Assembly (NCBI GenBank): GCA_021234155.1
Contig: JAJEKV010000183.1
Location: 370,001-434,000 of the forward strand
Reading direction: 5' to 3'
Length of the DNA: 64,000 nt
From: Isoetes taiwanensis
Taxonomy: Eukaryota; Streptophyta; Lycopodiopsida; Isoetales; Isoetaceae
Part shown: positions 22,766 through 35,940 of the stretch, piece after piece
Layout: the number at the start of each line of letters is the position of its first letter
Position numbering within the stretch: the stretch's first letter is position 1
Program-made: the position numbers and the translations under genes
Notes under the pieces: generated by a model
Database searches by the model: none
What the model saw: the letters and a program-made list of their open reading frames with translations, nothing else
Told to the model about the DNA's origin: nothing

Positions 22766-25304
22766 GCCATTACTTCGCCGAAGTCACATAATGTTGTAAC
22801 ATCAAAGACCCTGGTCATGGCTAGTAGGTCATGGTGTGTGGAGATCGTCAGAGCCATACCTTTGATAGAAGGTGTAGACTCAACAAAGGGCGATAAGAAG
22901 CGAGAGCTTTGCCTTCTTGTCATGTCTCGTAGCAAGAGAGCTCCAGCATCATTCTCATGTGAAGTCTAGCGGAAATGCTGATTCCAAAAGGACTGTTAGC
23001 GACACCAAGGAGGCTACACACACACAAAAGTAGTAGCTTCTACAGCGAATAGTACACCAGCAAAGAGAAAGAAGGAAACAAAAAGAGAGACAAGTGCTAG
23101 AAAGTTGCAAAAAATGGCAGACCTTGAGGTGCCTGAGAAATCGAAGATGGACCGTGATGCCGAAGAGGAAATGGCAGAGGAAACATTGAAGAAAATACAA
23201 AAGCACGGCCAAATGTTTCCACTTGGGGTCACATACAAGGAGGGTATCCATCTGGGATCTAGAAGAGGCACCACCTAATATGACCGCAAGGGTTATTAAC
23301 CCCAAACATGTTAGGAAGCTCTACAAATCTTTTGTAGAAGATCCACATCCAGTGTTCACTCCAGCAGATATGGTGCCCTTTGATCCGGACACAAAGGAGT
23401 TACTGACCTGGTCATAAGAATCTGAGCTGGTGGGAAAACGTTTTTATATTATCAATAGTAACCATTCAGTCTCTGCTGCTCAGCTTGTATGCAGTAAGTT
23501 GGGGACAGAAGATGCCAGAGCTGAGCTCAGGAAGATCTATAACTTTAGAATATGCAGAGTTGTTTCTGGAAGGATTAGTGACCTGGACCTTCTTCAGCTC
23601 AGTGTGGATGTGTGATATTGTGGCCAAGACGGTTTTCAAGGAACCTTATGTGGATCAGATCCACCATCTGCGGAGCAATATCAGGAGTGCAAAAGACCAG
23701 CTCCAGCTGGAAAAAGACAGTCAGGAAGTGACGAGTACAAGGTATGCTCATGCCTGTCTAACCATACATTTGTTGGGAAATGGCACAGCTGCGCCATTTG
23801 GGTAAATGGCACAGTTGCGCCATTTCTTTTCCCATCTCTTGCTTCTAATATCGTGACTTCTATTGCAGCACTACTTTCAAATGGCTGAGAAGATTCTGAG
23901 GCGCAAATACACGAAAGATGTCAGGTTCGTCTTCATGCCAGATGAAGTATATGCCTTCTTCTGTCAAATGTGGAACAAATGGAGCAAAGGTGAGCTTAAG
24001 GACAATAGGGGTCAAGCTATAGTAATCAATTGGGCAAAGGACAAAGATTACTTTAGCGACAACTATCTCAGATGCATGAGGGGCTTGGACTATGATGACT
24101 GTCGAAAGGTCCTCGAATAAACTTTAAGTGGAGATATATACGTCAAAGTCACATCAGATTATAAAGGTGAGAATTTTTTCAAGACAAGAGCATAGAACTT
24201 GAGGATCCTTGCTTACATGAAGAAGGAGATACTGCACTTCATCTCAGATTAAATTGGCAAGAAATTTGAGGACTTAAGGAAGGCAACCGAAAGCTTTTCT
24301 GATACTGCACTTCTGGCTTGGGGAGTATGTCACCATAAGTGGGTGTCGGAAGGAATACTGAATGAGGGAGTTCATGGTAACATGCCATTCTCCTTGGCCA
24401 AATCTATTCGAAAGATCCGTAAGCCCGAAACAGAAAAGGACTTGCCAAGATTTTTTGTGGAACATGTCACAGCCGGGGGTCTTGTACAAGAAATTACAAC
24501 GGTGCCTGCCAGCATGATATGTTTAGATGCAAGGCAGATTACTCCCGTTTGGAGTAACGAGACCATAACCAAGTTCTTTGATTTCGCATCAGAGATGACA
24601 GATGAAGAGACATACTGGATTCTATGTTTTATCAGGCCGGAGCATAACTTTCTCTTCGCCAGTGCTTTTGAAATACTAGAATCTAGGTCCAGAGTGTTTG
24701 TAGGAATCTATGAAGAGGAAGCTTCATCCTCAGAAGATCCCACCAGTTCTTGCTATTCCTAAGGAAGCCATTGGAAGTGAGGGAGACAGTATGGCTAAAA
24801 AGCTTCTGCAAGACATGTTTAAATACAGTTGGCAGGGTATAGAAGGAGAATATCTGGTGCATAAACAAATTGGTCCTGCAACTGCGTCCTACCTCGTGGA
24901 TAAGCTCTACCCTGCGGGTAACGTCGTCCTAGATTTCTTCTCTTCTGGAGCCTTTTCTAGGGCATCACTTCATGTACGAAGAATCAATGGGGCGTACGAG
25001 GATGGCTTTGGAAAGCTTAAATGCATAGTGGGCATTCTGGGTAGGGTTGAGAATGTCCTATACCTCTTGCTTGCTCCAGCGGCCATTGGCGCGCGCGGAG
25101 TTTTGAAATCTGAAAGATGGTGGAGCAGGCACCTCATTGATCGAGGAAGAAAATGAGACCGACAAATCAGGTTTTCATAAAGAGATAGGAGAAACATCGG
25201 GTCAAGGTGGAGTTGAGCATGAAGAACATACATTTGACTGCAGTAAAATTAACCCTGCAGACTATGCGAAAGTCAATGATGAACACTTTGGTGACGCCTA
25301 TTAA
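22766..25304 (+). pseudogene. Locus 2: ParB-like plus degenerate DNA methyltransferase-like gene
   Basis: Broken frames run from about 22766. The ParB-like part is at 23240-23615: ARVINPKHVRKLYKSFVED (arginine motif and helix), an in-frame stop near 23416, then FYIINSNHSVSAAQ, equivalent to the GNHR box. An intron at about 23743-23868 (GTATGC to GCAG) carries two palindromes. Downstream frames 23863-24120 and 24343-24762 resemble the middle domain but have no clear DPPY motif. 24710-25156 holds NVVLDFFSSGAFSRA, a degenerate motif I with FSSGA for FxGxG. The acidic C-terminus ends at 25304 in a third frame. Multiple stops and frame changes make it a pseudogene. The order of parts parallels loci 1 and 3. 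Confidence 0.55.
23776..23826. repeat. Two palindromes inside an intron of locus 2
   Basis: Two adjacent copies of the ATGGCRCAGYTGCGCCAT type fill the middle of a roughly 125-bp intron with GT and AG ends. They are absent from the flanking exons. Confidence 0.8.
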
Positions 25305-27030
25305 AAGGCATCGTATCTACTTTGTATTATATTAATATATGACTACATGGTCTTCTGTAATAATGTGTTATCTTTAGAAAATGGCACAGGTGCACTATTT
25401 GCTGGTCCTTACGTTAAAGCAAATAGCGCGCCTGCACTATTTGCTGGGTCTTTACGTTAAAGCAAATAGCGCGTCTACGATAATTGCTCTATAGTTATTT
25501 TAAAGCAAACGGGGTAGCCACGCCATTTGCCTTGCCTTGCCTTGCCTGCCTGGCACTTTTTTGCATCTTAATATCTTCATTTCACTTCACGGGCTGTTTT
25601 TCCTTATACTTTCTTAGCAAATGGCGCCATACGTTTCTTCTAACCAAATAAAACCGCGTCGTTTAATCTATAATATAGCGGTTTTTGCAGAATAACTAGT
25701 GTCGTTTCAAGTAAATAGCGCCCTTTCTATCGATAAGTATGTGATAAAACAAGGAAGAAACTGATTTCGCGAGAAATCGGAATCATGAAATTTCCAAAAA
25801 AAATGAAACTCTGCTTGCATTGGTTTATCTAGAATACAATCAGCAGCACATGCACCAATTGTTATGGCTGCAATATACTTGCAGAACAACACTCTATGTC
25901 TAATTGATATCAGAACATGCACTTGAGGTTCAAAACCCAACAGACCGACTAACTTATGCCGTAAAGGAAACAATAGGAACTCAAAATATTACATGTGCCA
26001 AGGTAAACTAAATGCAAATAAAGCCCAATAGGCCGACTAACTTATGCCATTAATCGTCCCAGTTTTCAATGGTTTACAAACCATATGGAAAGGGAAGTTG
26101 CAATAAATGAGTGTTTCTGGCAAGGAACCATTGGGTTTTTATGTGTTTTTTAGGTCAAAATTATATGTCTGGTATTTTCTTTTTGGATGGGCTTTCTTAT
26201 CTCTATCTTTATCTCTAGCTTATAGCATGCGAGGGCAGGGCTTGGTCGACCGTGTCATACATCCCTAGAGTCTGCATCCCTGTCCTATCCATTTCGCTGG
26301 TGTCGGTGGTATTTTGTGTCTTTTTTTCTTCTGTCTGATCTTTGGTATGCGCCTTAGTTCGGAAGAAGGCATTTGAATTGTGATGGAATGTGCTTTGATA
26401 TCGTTAGCTGCTGTGTGTCTTGCTGTATGTGTGCTTTGTATTGTGGTTCTTGCTTCTCTTATTGCTCTTGTGGGTATGAGGTCGAATGTTGTAAGAGCAG
26501 CATTAGCTGCATGCTCCAAGAAAAAAAGGAAGGCAAAATTGTTCTAACCTGGTGATGGTAGGTGGATTGATGTGTCTGTGATGCTGTCCTGTAGTGGAGT
26601 GGACATTGATTTGGTATTGTTTGAGAAGCTTACAGGTTTCCTGAGATCGATGTGCATGGAACAAGATTGCGTATTAAACGGGAGCAAATCATCAAAACGA
26701 GAGCGAAAGGAATATTCCTCAAAGATTCCCTTTTTTTTTACAAAAGGGGGGTAAAACTAGGTTTAAAAAAAAAAAGATGCATGAAATTTATTTTGACCCT
26801 CCCCCAAATGACTATTTTTTTTGTGCAACCAAAGAATTGACATTTTTAAAGTGTCACTTTTCTTAGCAAATAGAATGTTCTTGAAGTATATTTTACGAGA
26901 GAATCTCTAATTTCAGAGGATAAAATATTTAACAAAAAATTGAAGTAAGTCCAGAATCAAACCGTAGTATTCTCAAAATTTGAAGATAGAATCTTCATAT
27001 TCACATGCAAAATTTAAAGTCTTTTTCTAA
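25305..27030. other. Downstream flank of locus 2 with further palindromes, otherwise unrecognised
   Basis: 25378-25540 holds about four diverged members of the locus-2 palindrome family (for example AAATAGCGCGCCTGCACTATTT-like copies). From 25560 to 27030 no frame with a domain was found. A T/G-rich stretch near 26160-26520 gives cysteine-rich frames that look like chance. Confidence 0.4.
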
Positions 27031-27033
27031 GAC

Positions 27034-30000
27034 TCAGTTATGTACAAAAGTGTGAGGAGTGATGAGAGAGGGATCCAGGACGTCATCATGTTCATTTATG
27101 CCATCCTCATCACCTTCACTTCTTTCACTATCACTAGAGGAAGTGCTTGAGTTATCTTCCTCATCACTATCAACAGATGGTGAAGCATTGCCACCACCTT
27201 CTTCATCCTCTTCTTCGTAATTACAAGCTTTTTTAAGCAAATTGATAGTCCTCTGGCGTAGACGATTGTCAGATTTCAATTTAAAATCATAGCATAATAT
27301 AGTCACGTCATTAAGGATCAGCTCATCCCTACAACCCACCTTCTTGACTTTCTCCCTTTTCCTTGGCTTCTCATTTCTAACTCATATCTACCTTCAAAAG
27401 CATTTTTCTCGAAAGGCGTGTTGCAAGCCAATGAATCTTGAGTTTAGTGACTAAGCCTTCCTCCTTGATCGTATCAAGCACTTTTGCTATCCGTAAAGGT
27501 CGACCTTTGTCATCCTCCTCGAGGGAAGAGCAATTAGCATACCCTTGGTAATTTCGCGGATATTACCTTGAGGCTCATTCCTGCGCCTTGGTCCGAGGTA
27601 CATGACTCGATCCTCGTTTCTTCTACTGCAGGTGCTAACGTAGCATTGCTTGGACCCGCTTGGTGCCGGGGTTGATGGAAGGTGTTAGGCCATTGAAATG
27701 GTTCTTGCAACCTGCCTTAGAGCTATATTTTTCACAACAATTTTTCTGTTTGAGAAAGAAGTTACTCCACCACATTCGATCTTCTTCTAAGAAGTACTTA
27801 AAGCCCGAGGAAATTCCATTTTCTATGGCTTTTAAGGATGACTCGGGGTACTTTTCTTCCGCTTTGGACTCCTTAGGATTTTTGAGAGGAAGTTGCTCAA
27901 AGACGCTCTACCTAAGGAAGTGTCGGAATGTATTTAAGGAAGCGTAATCCCCTCCGGTGGACTCCAGGTCCCTTAGTTGTGGTATACTTCTTGCCCTCAG
28001 AAGAAACTCGGTCATCCTTCAAGTAGAACTTGATGTGATGTTGAAAGGTGAGATCATTCAATTTGTTCACGCCTTTGTTATCCGTCTCGAACGTTGAGAG
28101 AAAATAAACTCTCTCAAATCAGCATCTCTTTAAGAAGATCGATCACCGGAGTGGGGAGTGTAAGAATCTTCAATAATTGAACTAAAGTAGGAAGAGAGAA
28201 AGCCTTCTTCCTTCCGAGGCTTATGTAAAATCCGGCTTGAACATTTGGTCAATTTGATCATGAGTGTGGCCTACAAGTAAGAAACCCAAACTTCACTTTT
28301 CTAAAGATCCCTAGCTCCACTAACATGGCACAAGACGCAAAGAGTGTTTGGTTCTTGTTCTCCCTTGTAGTATTGTCAAGTTGCGTGTAAAGCAATCGGT
28401 GGTAATTGCTCTTGCTCGCACAGACCTTGTTAAGAATTGTAATTGTGAGGTTCGGGTCACCATGCAAGTTTGGATACGCCAAGAATACTTTGCACTTTAG
28501 ACTTCCTTTGAAGACCATAGCTCCTACAAGGTGGACCTTAACAAAACATTCCTCTGGCACATCTTTAGGAATGTTCAAGAAATGCGGTAGAGTAGTTTTT
28601 TTGGTCCATTCCATCAATCACAACAGACATATATTGCAGTGGACGTTCAAGAGCTTTTTTTTTCCGTGGTTTGGCAAGCTTTCTTCTCTCTCGGCCGCTT
28701 GTTGTTCACGATGTCCGGCAAGGTTCTCGTTGCACAATATCTCAGAGAAGAAATGAGGTCAAAGCATTATCTTTAAAACAAGTGATGATTGGAGAACATG
28801 AGCTTACTTCTTTTCGACCTCCGCCTTTGCGTTTCTCTTTGACTCTTTAATTCTCGCACACCTTGAACAAACAGACATTCTATGTCTCCTGGGAATTTTC
28901 ACTAAACCGAATTCACTTTTCCACAGCCTGGTGAAGTGTGAGTAAGAGATGTGCTGAAGTACCTGAGTGCAAGTCTCTTTGTACTCATTAAAAACATCTT
29001 TTTTGGTGATGTTATCAGTTAAATGATACATGTTACTGTTAGGCAGCTTCTCACATGTTTCTCTAAAATATTTCTCCATCCATGACACAGCAGCAAGGGC
29101 ATGCATGGTTACAACTCTTCTTGGTCCACAATGATCATCAATTGCTGGATTTTTGTCCAGTCTTTTGTGTATTCTAGACATTCTGGTGGACCCTAAACGG
29201 TGGACAACCATAAAGCATTTCTGGCAAACTTCTTGACGGTTAATGTAGTGCAAGAAGGTGTTGCGGTCTGGTCTTACATGATAGGCCAAATAGGCATTCC
29301 CGGGTCAGCCAATGTCATTGAACTCAGAAGTTGTCTCTAATTGCTCGTAATTTAGCCATGTTAAATTTGTTGATGCAACCCAATGAGCAGCATTTACTTC
29401 TTAAAAGTCTTCTCATTTTGTGCTCGTCCATAAGGTTTCTTCTTCTTACAGAGGAGCATGCTCTCAAACTAAAATCCACCTTGAATTTCTTGGTGGATTG
29501 TCTAGAGAATGTGTAATCTCGTTGCACTTCGTTGGTATCTTCATCTTCTGAAGAGAGTTCTACTCTGGGGGTGACCTCCTCTACCCTTAGTGGTGTGCTT
29601 GTAGAGGAGAACAAACCACGTGAAGCTGTACCCGGATAAGGCGGAGGTGCAGTGTTGAATGGAGGAGATGGGCCACCATATGATGTGCCAGCGAAAGTTG
29701 TTGTAGCTTCTTCACAAGGAGTTCGATCAAACATGTCTCTTATAGCAGACTGAAATTCTGCAAAACCATGTGTCACCATGGTTGTGTGAAGAGGAGTAGA
29801 TGTTGCAATGTCGTCTTCATTTGTTGTGAAATCGTGGTGGGAGAAGTCGCGGGTGAATCTCACGCCTTCTAACGTCTTTGTATTCCTTGTTTGTGTAAGT
29901 GAAGATGGAGAAACTACAAACGGCTGAGGTAGTCTGTTTCGAAATATTCTCTGAGGTCGAGAATTTGTAGTGTCGGGAGATGGTACAAATGGAGGTGGAA

Positions 30001-30259
30001 GATTGCTACGTGGAACAGGTGAGGGTTAGAAAGGTGGTGGCAACCGGTTTCCTACTGGACTTGGAGAGGGTTGGAAAGGTGGTGGCAGTCTACTAGTTAC
30101 TGGACTCGGAGTGTCTTCGAGAAACAACAAAGACCTTGTCGAGGTAGGTGTTGAAGAAGCATCTCCGTCTTGTGTTCCATCTGAAGTAGAGGTACTTGGG
30201 CAAGCAAATGGTGGTGGAAGTTTGTTCACGAAGCGGTTAACCATGTTGAACAACTGCAA
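27034..30259 (-). pseudogene. DUF7869-like transposase-type gene
   Basis: Minus-strand frames give a protein of the kind annotated with DUF7869 in many plant and animal mobile elements. The proline/serine-rich N-terminus is at 30026-30259 and 29324-29863. 28804-29289 has VCQKCFMVVHRLGSTRMSRI and later CSRCARIKESKR. 28258-28617 has QLDNTTRENKNQTLF and, after a one-base shift, LLVGHTHDQIDQMF. A further segment at about 27690-27900 follows, then a strongly acidic C-terminus at 27034-27339. The LDNxxRENKN and GHTHxxID motifs are diagnostic and suggest a DDE-like nuclease fold, though the activity is unproven. Several frame breaks could be introns or decay. It is divergent from locus 3, with a palindrome array between them. 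Confidence 0.65.
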
Positions 30260-30359
30260 AAAATTGTGGACTTGTCACTAACTCACAAGTCGATTGGACT
30301 AAAGACACTCGAGAATGTAAATGCTATTCCGGAATACTAATTTGTGTGCAGCCTTTGCT

Positions 30360-30985
30360 GTTTGTGTGCACATATGCTATTCCAGAATACACTTGGCCAA
30401 AGTGTTTGAACAAGACGTATTCCGCATCACATAGAAAAATGAAACTGACAGTGGCCTACCTTTAAAAAGGAAAATTCAGCGCCTGAGCCATGTATTCCGC
30501 TTGCAGAGATTTAGTCGCCAGCCCGAAAGCCTTCGATCTATATTGATTTGTTTGTATTCGATTCACATAGCTTAAAATAATGGACAGGTAAGCAATTAAA
30601 GTACATAGTACGTCTTTCGTGTGTTTAATGTTTTGCTTTTGTAAGCCAAAGTGTATTCCAGAATACACTTTGAGTTTCTGGCGAAGTGCAAAGTGTATTC
30701 TGGAATACACTTTGCTCACCGTTGAAGTGCAAAGTGTATTCCGGAATACACTTTGCCCTTCTCGCTTGTAAGAGCAAAGTGTATTCGACTTTGCTCTTTT
30801 CTCGGCCAAAGTGTGTATGGGAATACACTTTGCTCTTCTCCGAAGGGCAAAGTGTATTTCGAATACACTTTAGACGCCGGCGGTGAGCAAAGTGTATTCG
30901 TAATACACTTTGCTCTTCTGCCGAAGGGCAAAGTGTATTCCGGAATACACTTTGCTCATCCGCCGAAGGGCAAAGTGTATTCCCG
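30360..30985. repeat. Palindrome array, GTGTATTCCGGAATACAC family, left part
   Basis: About nine copies of GTGTATTCCGGAATACAC, each flanked by CAAA and TTTG, recur at roughly 40-bp spacing from 30649 to 30985, plus looser copies from 30330. Linkers such as CTCTTCTCCGAAGGG are semi-conserved. A few copies are disrupted (near 30777). The last one is broken by the gypsy LTR beginning near 30976. Frames translating here are repeat artefacts. Confidence 0.9.
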
Positions 30986-33541
30986 GACGAATCCCACTCT
31001 GAAATCAATTAAGTACTTATCCTAGCACACAGCAGGGAAAAGGCAGAGCTCTCCACCCAACCATAGAATCCTTAGATTCACCCCCGAGCAGAGAGAGAGA
31101 CAGCAAGAACTCCACAACAAAAGTCACGTCCATCCTTCAACGTCACTTCCCTATTCATATGTCCACTTTTCTATTTTTAAGTCCTCTTCTCTATTTATAA
31201 GCTGTGCTCTCTCTTTAGCCTTTTTCCCTCTGGCCTTATTTGGCTGCCTTTTGGCCGAAGCCATCTTGTAAGAACCAACGTATGTTTGGGGTCATGACTC
31301 CCAACACATACGGCTTGGCCATCAGACCCTCCTCTGATGCCATGTCCCTATGGACGATCTGCCTATCCAAGGCACAGTGGTGTACACTACTTAGTATTAG
31401 CCTGACTAATACCTCTTGGGGCGCTAGGCTCCTCCCAAGGCTGAGCTTTATGCTCTAATCTGTCTACACAGATCTCGGTGACTGTTACTTAACCAGATTC
31501 TTACTCAGAATCGTAACAGCCCACCGGGGTAAAAGACAACTGTCCTCAGTTGTCGGAACCTCCAGCAGTGCCAGACGGTCCAGCCTCATATAAGATAGGC
31601 CTCCCACTTTCAGCTGACAGAAAAACTTCCCTATAAGCTTCCAACAAAGGAAGATAATCCTGGAAGAATTCTTCTTTCTTCCATTCTGCTTCTGTGTGGG
31701 GTATATTTTGATACTTTACCAAGTATCGACGTCGTTGTCCCTTTCCCTTATGTTGAAGAATCATCTCAGGAACATAGACTAGGTCCGTTTCTTCCAACTG
31801 CGGCTCAGCCTCAATGGGCAGCAACTGAGGGTTAAGACCTTTGAATGGCCGCAAATACTCAATGTTAAATGCATTATGCATTCGCCACTCCGAAGGTAGT
31901 TCAAGTCTGTAAGCATTGTCATTTATCTTCTCAATGATCTTGAACGGCCCATAGTTGCGTGTCAACAGCTTATGTTTCTTTTGTTCAGGGTGAGCTCGTC
32001 ACTCTTTGATGACTCGTATAAAAACCCAATCATCAACTTCAAATTGCACATCACGTCTTCTCCGATTTGCTTGTCTAACATACTTTGCTTGAGCAGCTTC
32101 AATTGAACTTTGGGCTGCCTTTAAAACCTCGTCCATATTATGTGCCACCTTGTCAGCCTCCATCACTCCTTCCGCCACCTTAATCACAGGAGTTGGTGGT
32201 AATCTTCCCTGAATGACTTGAAAAGGTGCCAAATTTGTGGCAGAATGTGTTGCCATGTTATAGGCGAACTGTACCATAGGCAAATAGTTCTCCCATTCCC
32301 CTACGTGCTCATGCACATAACTTCGGAGCATAGACAACAAAGTTCTATGGGTCACTTCCGACTGACCATCCGTTTGCAGATGAAATGCTGTAGAAAATTT
32401 CAACTTAGTTCCCAGACTAGTAAATAGAGCACGCCAGAATTTGCCACAAAATTTAGAATCACGATCTGATATGATTACTTCTGGAAGTCCATGATTTTTG
32501 AACACCTCTCCCAAGAAAAGTTGAGCAGCTGTTGTGGCCTTCAGTGATTTCTTGCAAGGTATAAAAATTGCATATTTGCTTAATCTATCGACAATGGTCC
32601 ATACCTGATCATTACCTTGCACACTGCGAGGTACAGCAACAAAGTCCATTGTCAAGTGCTGAAAAGGCCTTTCTGGTATACACAATGCCATGAGTAACCC
32701 TGGAGTCTTTGCATGTGAATCCTTTGTCTTTTGACAAGACAAACAATTTTCCACAAACGTGACTACATCACTTCTAAGAGTTTCCCAATAAAAATACCTT
32801 GACACCAAGTCTAAGGTGTTGAATATTCCCCTATGACCTGCAGTAGGTACCTCGTGACATTCTTTCAGCACAAGATCACGAAAATCTTTTGTCACACATA
32901 AACAATCCTTGTGAAACAAATACTCCCGTCGGATGTAATAACTGTCCACCACGCGTGTTTGGCTATCCTTTAACAACGCCCAAACTTCCCCAAACTCCGC
33001 ATCATGCTCATATGCACTTTTCATGTCCACAAGTGTATGTTCCTCCCATGAAGAAAAATTATTCACCTGAATAATGGACCGAGATTGCGAATCTGGCATC
33101 CGGCTTAAAGCATCAGCAACTTTGTTGGTGCTACCTGGCAGATACTTGATTGTGTCAACACCAAACCTTTGAAGGTATTCTGCCCACTTGATTTGGCATG
33201 GGGAAGCAGCAGCTTGTGTCAGAAGAAATTGAATGCTTTGCTGATCAGTTTTAATTTCAAACTGAGAACCCATAAGATAATGCTTCCAAATTTTAAGGGC
33301 ATGAACAATGGCCAATAACTCTTTCTCATAAACCGTGTACTTCAGCTCGGCAGCATTCAATTTGCGGCTCTCAAATGCTATGGGATGTTTATTTTGTTCT
33401 AACACAGCCCCAATCGAAGATCCACTGGCATCCGTACAACACACAAAGAACTGAGCATCAAAATCTGGTAATTGTAACACAGGAGCAGAAGTTAAACGAC
33501 CCTTCAAAGTTTGGAAAGCACTTTGCATTTCGCCCGAAGCC
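30976..33541 (-). mobile_element. Ty3/gypsy chromovirus, 5'-truncated, inside the palindrome array
   Basis: On the minus strand the element runs from mid-polymerase at 33541 through RNase H and integrase (33520-31999) and a chromodomain (31965-31546) to a probable 3' LTR at 31520-30976 (TGTTACGATT to GAATACA). The gag, protease and catalytic part of reverse transcriptase are missing. The 5' breakpoint falls directly on a GTGTATTCTGGAATACAC palindrome, and the other end falls within another palindrome. LTR borders are inferred from TG/CA ends; the second LTR is absent. Confidence 0.8.
31546..33541 (-). pseudogene. pol: Gypsy polyprotein remnant: RNase H, integrase, chromodomain
   Basis: The long frame begins after a palindrome at about 33541 and shows GEMQSAFQTLKGRLTSAPVL (RT connection), CCTDASGSSIGAVLEQ (RNase H first Asp), an H-x-H...C-x2-C zinc binding region ending ENCLSCQKTK, and the integrase catalytic residues in TMDF, IISDRDSKF and the Glu of TDGQSE. 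The second frame (31546-31965) carries PEMILQHKGKGQRRRYLVKY and EAEWKKEEF, a chromodomain, which targets integration to marked chromatin in this clade. One stop separates the frames. Codons upstream of 33541 are not gypsy sequence. Confidence 0.85.
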
Positions 33542-33615
33542 CAAAGTGTATTCTGGAATACACATTGCTCTTCTTCCAAAGGGCAAAGTGTATTCCGGAA
33601 TACACTTTGCTTTTT
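33542..33615. repeat. Two palindromes at the gypsy breakpoint
   Basis: Two copies of the GTGTATTCYRGAATACAC unit abut the truncated end of the gypsy element, with the linker GCTCTTCTTCCAAAGGG as in the main array. They are the right-hand continuation of the array interrupted by the gypsy. Confidence 0.85.
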
Positions 33616-35584
33616 TTCTTCAAAACACTAGTTTTTTTGCACTTGAACACCACTTTTTAGCTGTAACGGACCACTTTTTAGGTTGAACAAACCATATTTT
33701 TGTCCAATAAAGGCCAAAAAAATTGTGTTAGAAAGACAATATTTGTGTTGATTTTTTTGTCTTTTGCTAGCATTTAGGGCACATGATTAGTAAATCCTAT
33801 TCTGGAATATAACTTCCGTCTCATTTTCTGTCTTAACATTGTTGTCTTAAATGTTTCAGTGGCAGGAAAGAAGGCAGCAAAGGGGCATCAAAAAAATCTC
33901 TAAAGATTAGGCGTCCACACCCTCAGAAGCACACCGCTGACACGGACGAGCCTACTATTTATGAAAACTTTCAAACACAGTGGTTCATTACCAGGGGTGC
34001 AGACGGAAAGTACAACACATTGACGTTTCTGCACGTCTGTAAAAGTGTTGGAAACAAAAGGTACGCCGACACAGAGTTTGTCAACCTCGGGACAATTAAA
34101 GAGGTCTCTGAGGTAGCCGGACAAGGAGGTCAGATGGGGAGGCTATCCTTCAAGACCTCCCAAGGGTTCATTGTTGTTGACATCGCCTTCTTTAGAATTG
34201 TCAGTGTGCAACCACAGGCACTGTACAAATTCTTTTCACACTACCGGACTAAACGAAGCCTGTCTTCACTAATTAGACAGGTTTGTACTAGTACAAGCGA
34301 AGATTTTCCTGTAAGTGAGTCAGAGCAGTCCGATGGAGGTTCATCACCTTCTCCTAGTAATTCCGGGGGGTCATCAGATGGAGGGTCCCAAGACCTAGAA
34401 GAGGAAGAACCCACAGTGCCGCCAAAGAAACTTAGCAGGCCAAGAGCCACAATAGCTGCTAAGGAACCAAAGAAGCGGAAGGTACAACAGCTTGAAGTTG
34501 CTGAAATCCCCGAGGGAAGCACAAAAAAGCAAAAGGGAAAAGGAAAAGCTCCCGGGGTAGCAATAAAAGAAAAGAAAGTTGATAAGACCTCCGAAAGAAT
34601 GGAGGTAATAAACGCAGAAAAATTTGTACAAGGGGTGATCTATCTTCCCGTAACTTGCATGAGGCTGCCCCCAAAGAATGAAGCTGGTGAAAGGCCCCTT
34701 CAGGTTCGTAAAATATATGCCGACCACTTAAGGAACCTGAAGGATAGAATTAGGAGCAATCCTAATGCTCATGTGGCTTCAATAGTTGTCCTTGTTGACG
34801 GGGAGCAATGCAACACCCCCCGTGACTATGACAGAGAAAAAAAGGCACATTTACACTCACTACGCCTTGGGAGGAAATCATAGCTTCAAGGCAAGAAGGC
34901 AGCTGCACAAGGAAAAAAATAACCCCGTGTATCTCCGGCCTCCGTGTGCAGTCATCGCGGGTCTCACCGACGAAGAAAAGAAAAATCGCTGCCAACACAC
35001 ACAATGCGAATAACGAAAGTACAAATTAAAAATGAGCTTTGTCGACAAGATCCGTTCATGCACGTGGAGTACATGATTTTTAAAGAAAAATATGGAGAAG
35101 ACTTGAAGAAACCAAGCATACTCCTTAGAACCGAAGGAAGCTCGCAAGATGGAGTCTTGTGCCTCAAAACGACGAGGCTAACAAATGGCGCCACTCATAC
35201 CGCATGACAACCGGTTTCAATTAGCCTTCGTGAGACGGGCAGAGTAAGTTTCTTTTTGTATTCGGAATAACATTCTTGCCCTCCCGACCGACCTCGTTTA
35301 TCGCGTGCGGATATGGGACCTACAAAACGAGATATTTACCATGTTCGAGCGTGGTGAATTGAAAAGTAAAGGAAAGGTCGCAGAAAAGAAAAAAGGTTCT
35401 GATGTCCCAAAAAAAGAAATGACAATAACAGTGTGGAGAGAAACGCAGGGCTTTACTGACACGGACATACTAGAAAGGCTACTGCAGAAGGTCGTAGACA
35501 AAGAATTTACTCTAGAAGAAATGTCCAAGGAACTGCACAGGTAAGAACGAAAGAACTTTCGTTTTAGGTTTCTTTCCTTAGCAC

Positions 35585-35940
35585 TAAGCATATTCCAGAA
35601 TACACTGCGGATTCTGCGAGTAGTATAGAGTGTATTCCGGAATACACATCCGCTTACAAGCCGAAGCAAAAGTGTATTCCGGAATACACTTTTGCTTTTA
35701 ACGTGAAGCAAAAGTGTATTCCGGAATACACGTTTGCTTCACGTTAAAGCAAAAGTGTATTCCGGAATACACATTTGCTTCAACGTAAAGCAAAAGTGTA
35801 TTCCCGAATACACTTTTGCTTCACGTTGAAAGCAAAAGTGTATTCCGGAATACACTTTTGCTTCGGCTTGTAAGCGGATGTGTATTCCGGAATACACTTC
35901 CCATGATCACGTGAGTCAAAAGTGTATTCCGGAATACAAT
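35585..35940. repeat. Intronic palindrome array in locus 3, about nine units
   Basis: The intron between GTAAGA at 35542 and TTCCAG at 36014 is filled with about nine copies of GTGTATTCCGGAATACAC. Units recur every 38-42 bp, with linkers of the GCAAAAGTG and CTTCACGTTAAAG kind that are themselves partly inverted. Exons on either side contain none. Confidence 0.9.

Noticed and set aside
26373-26555. Cysteine-rich small protein
   Set aside because: It arises from a T/G-rich low-complexity stretch with many TGT/TGC codons. It has no signal peptide or conserved spacing, and the opposite strand is equally open.
30649-30985. Regularly spaced repeats resembling a CRISPR array
   Set aside because: The spacers are themselves semi-conserved and not unique, the repeats are full palindromes, no cas genes are present, and the host is a plant.
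30462-31025. Cysteine/threonine-rich repeat proteins such as SVFRNTLC
   Set aside because: They are produced by the GTGTATTCCGGAATACAC array in all frames, with no other support.
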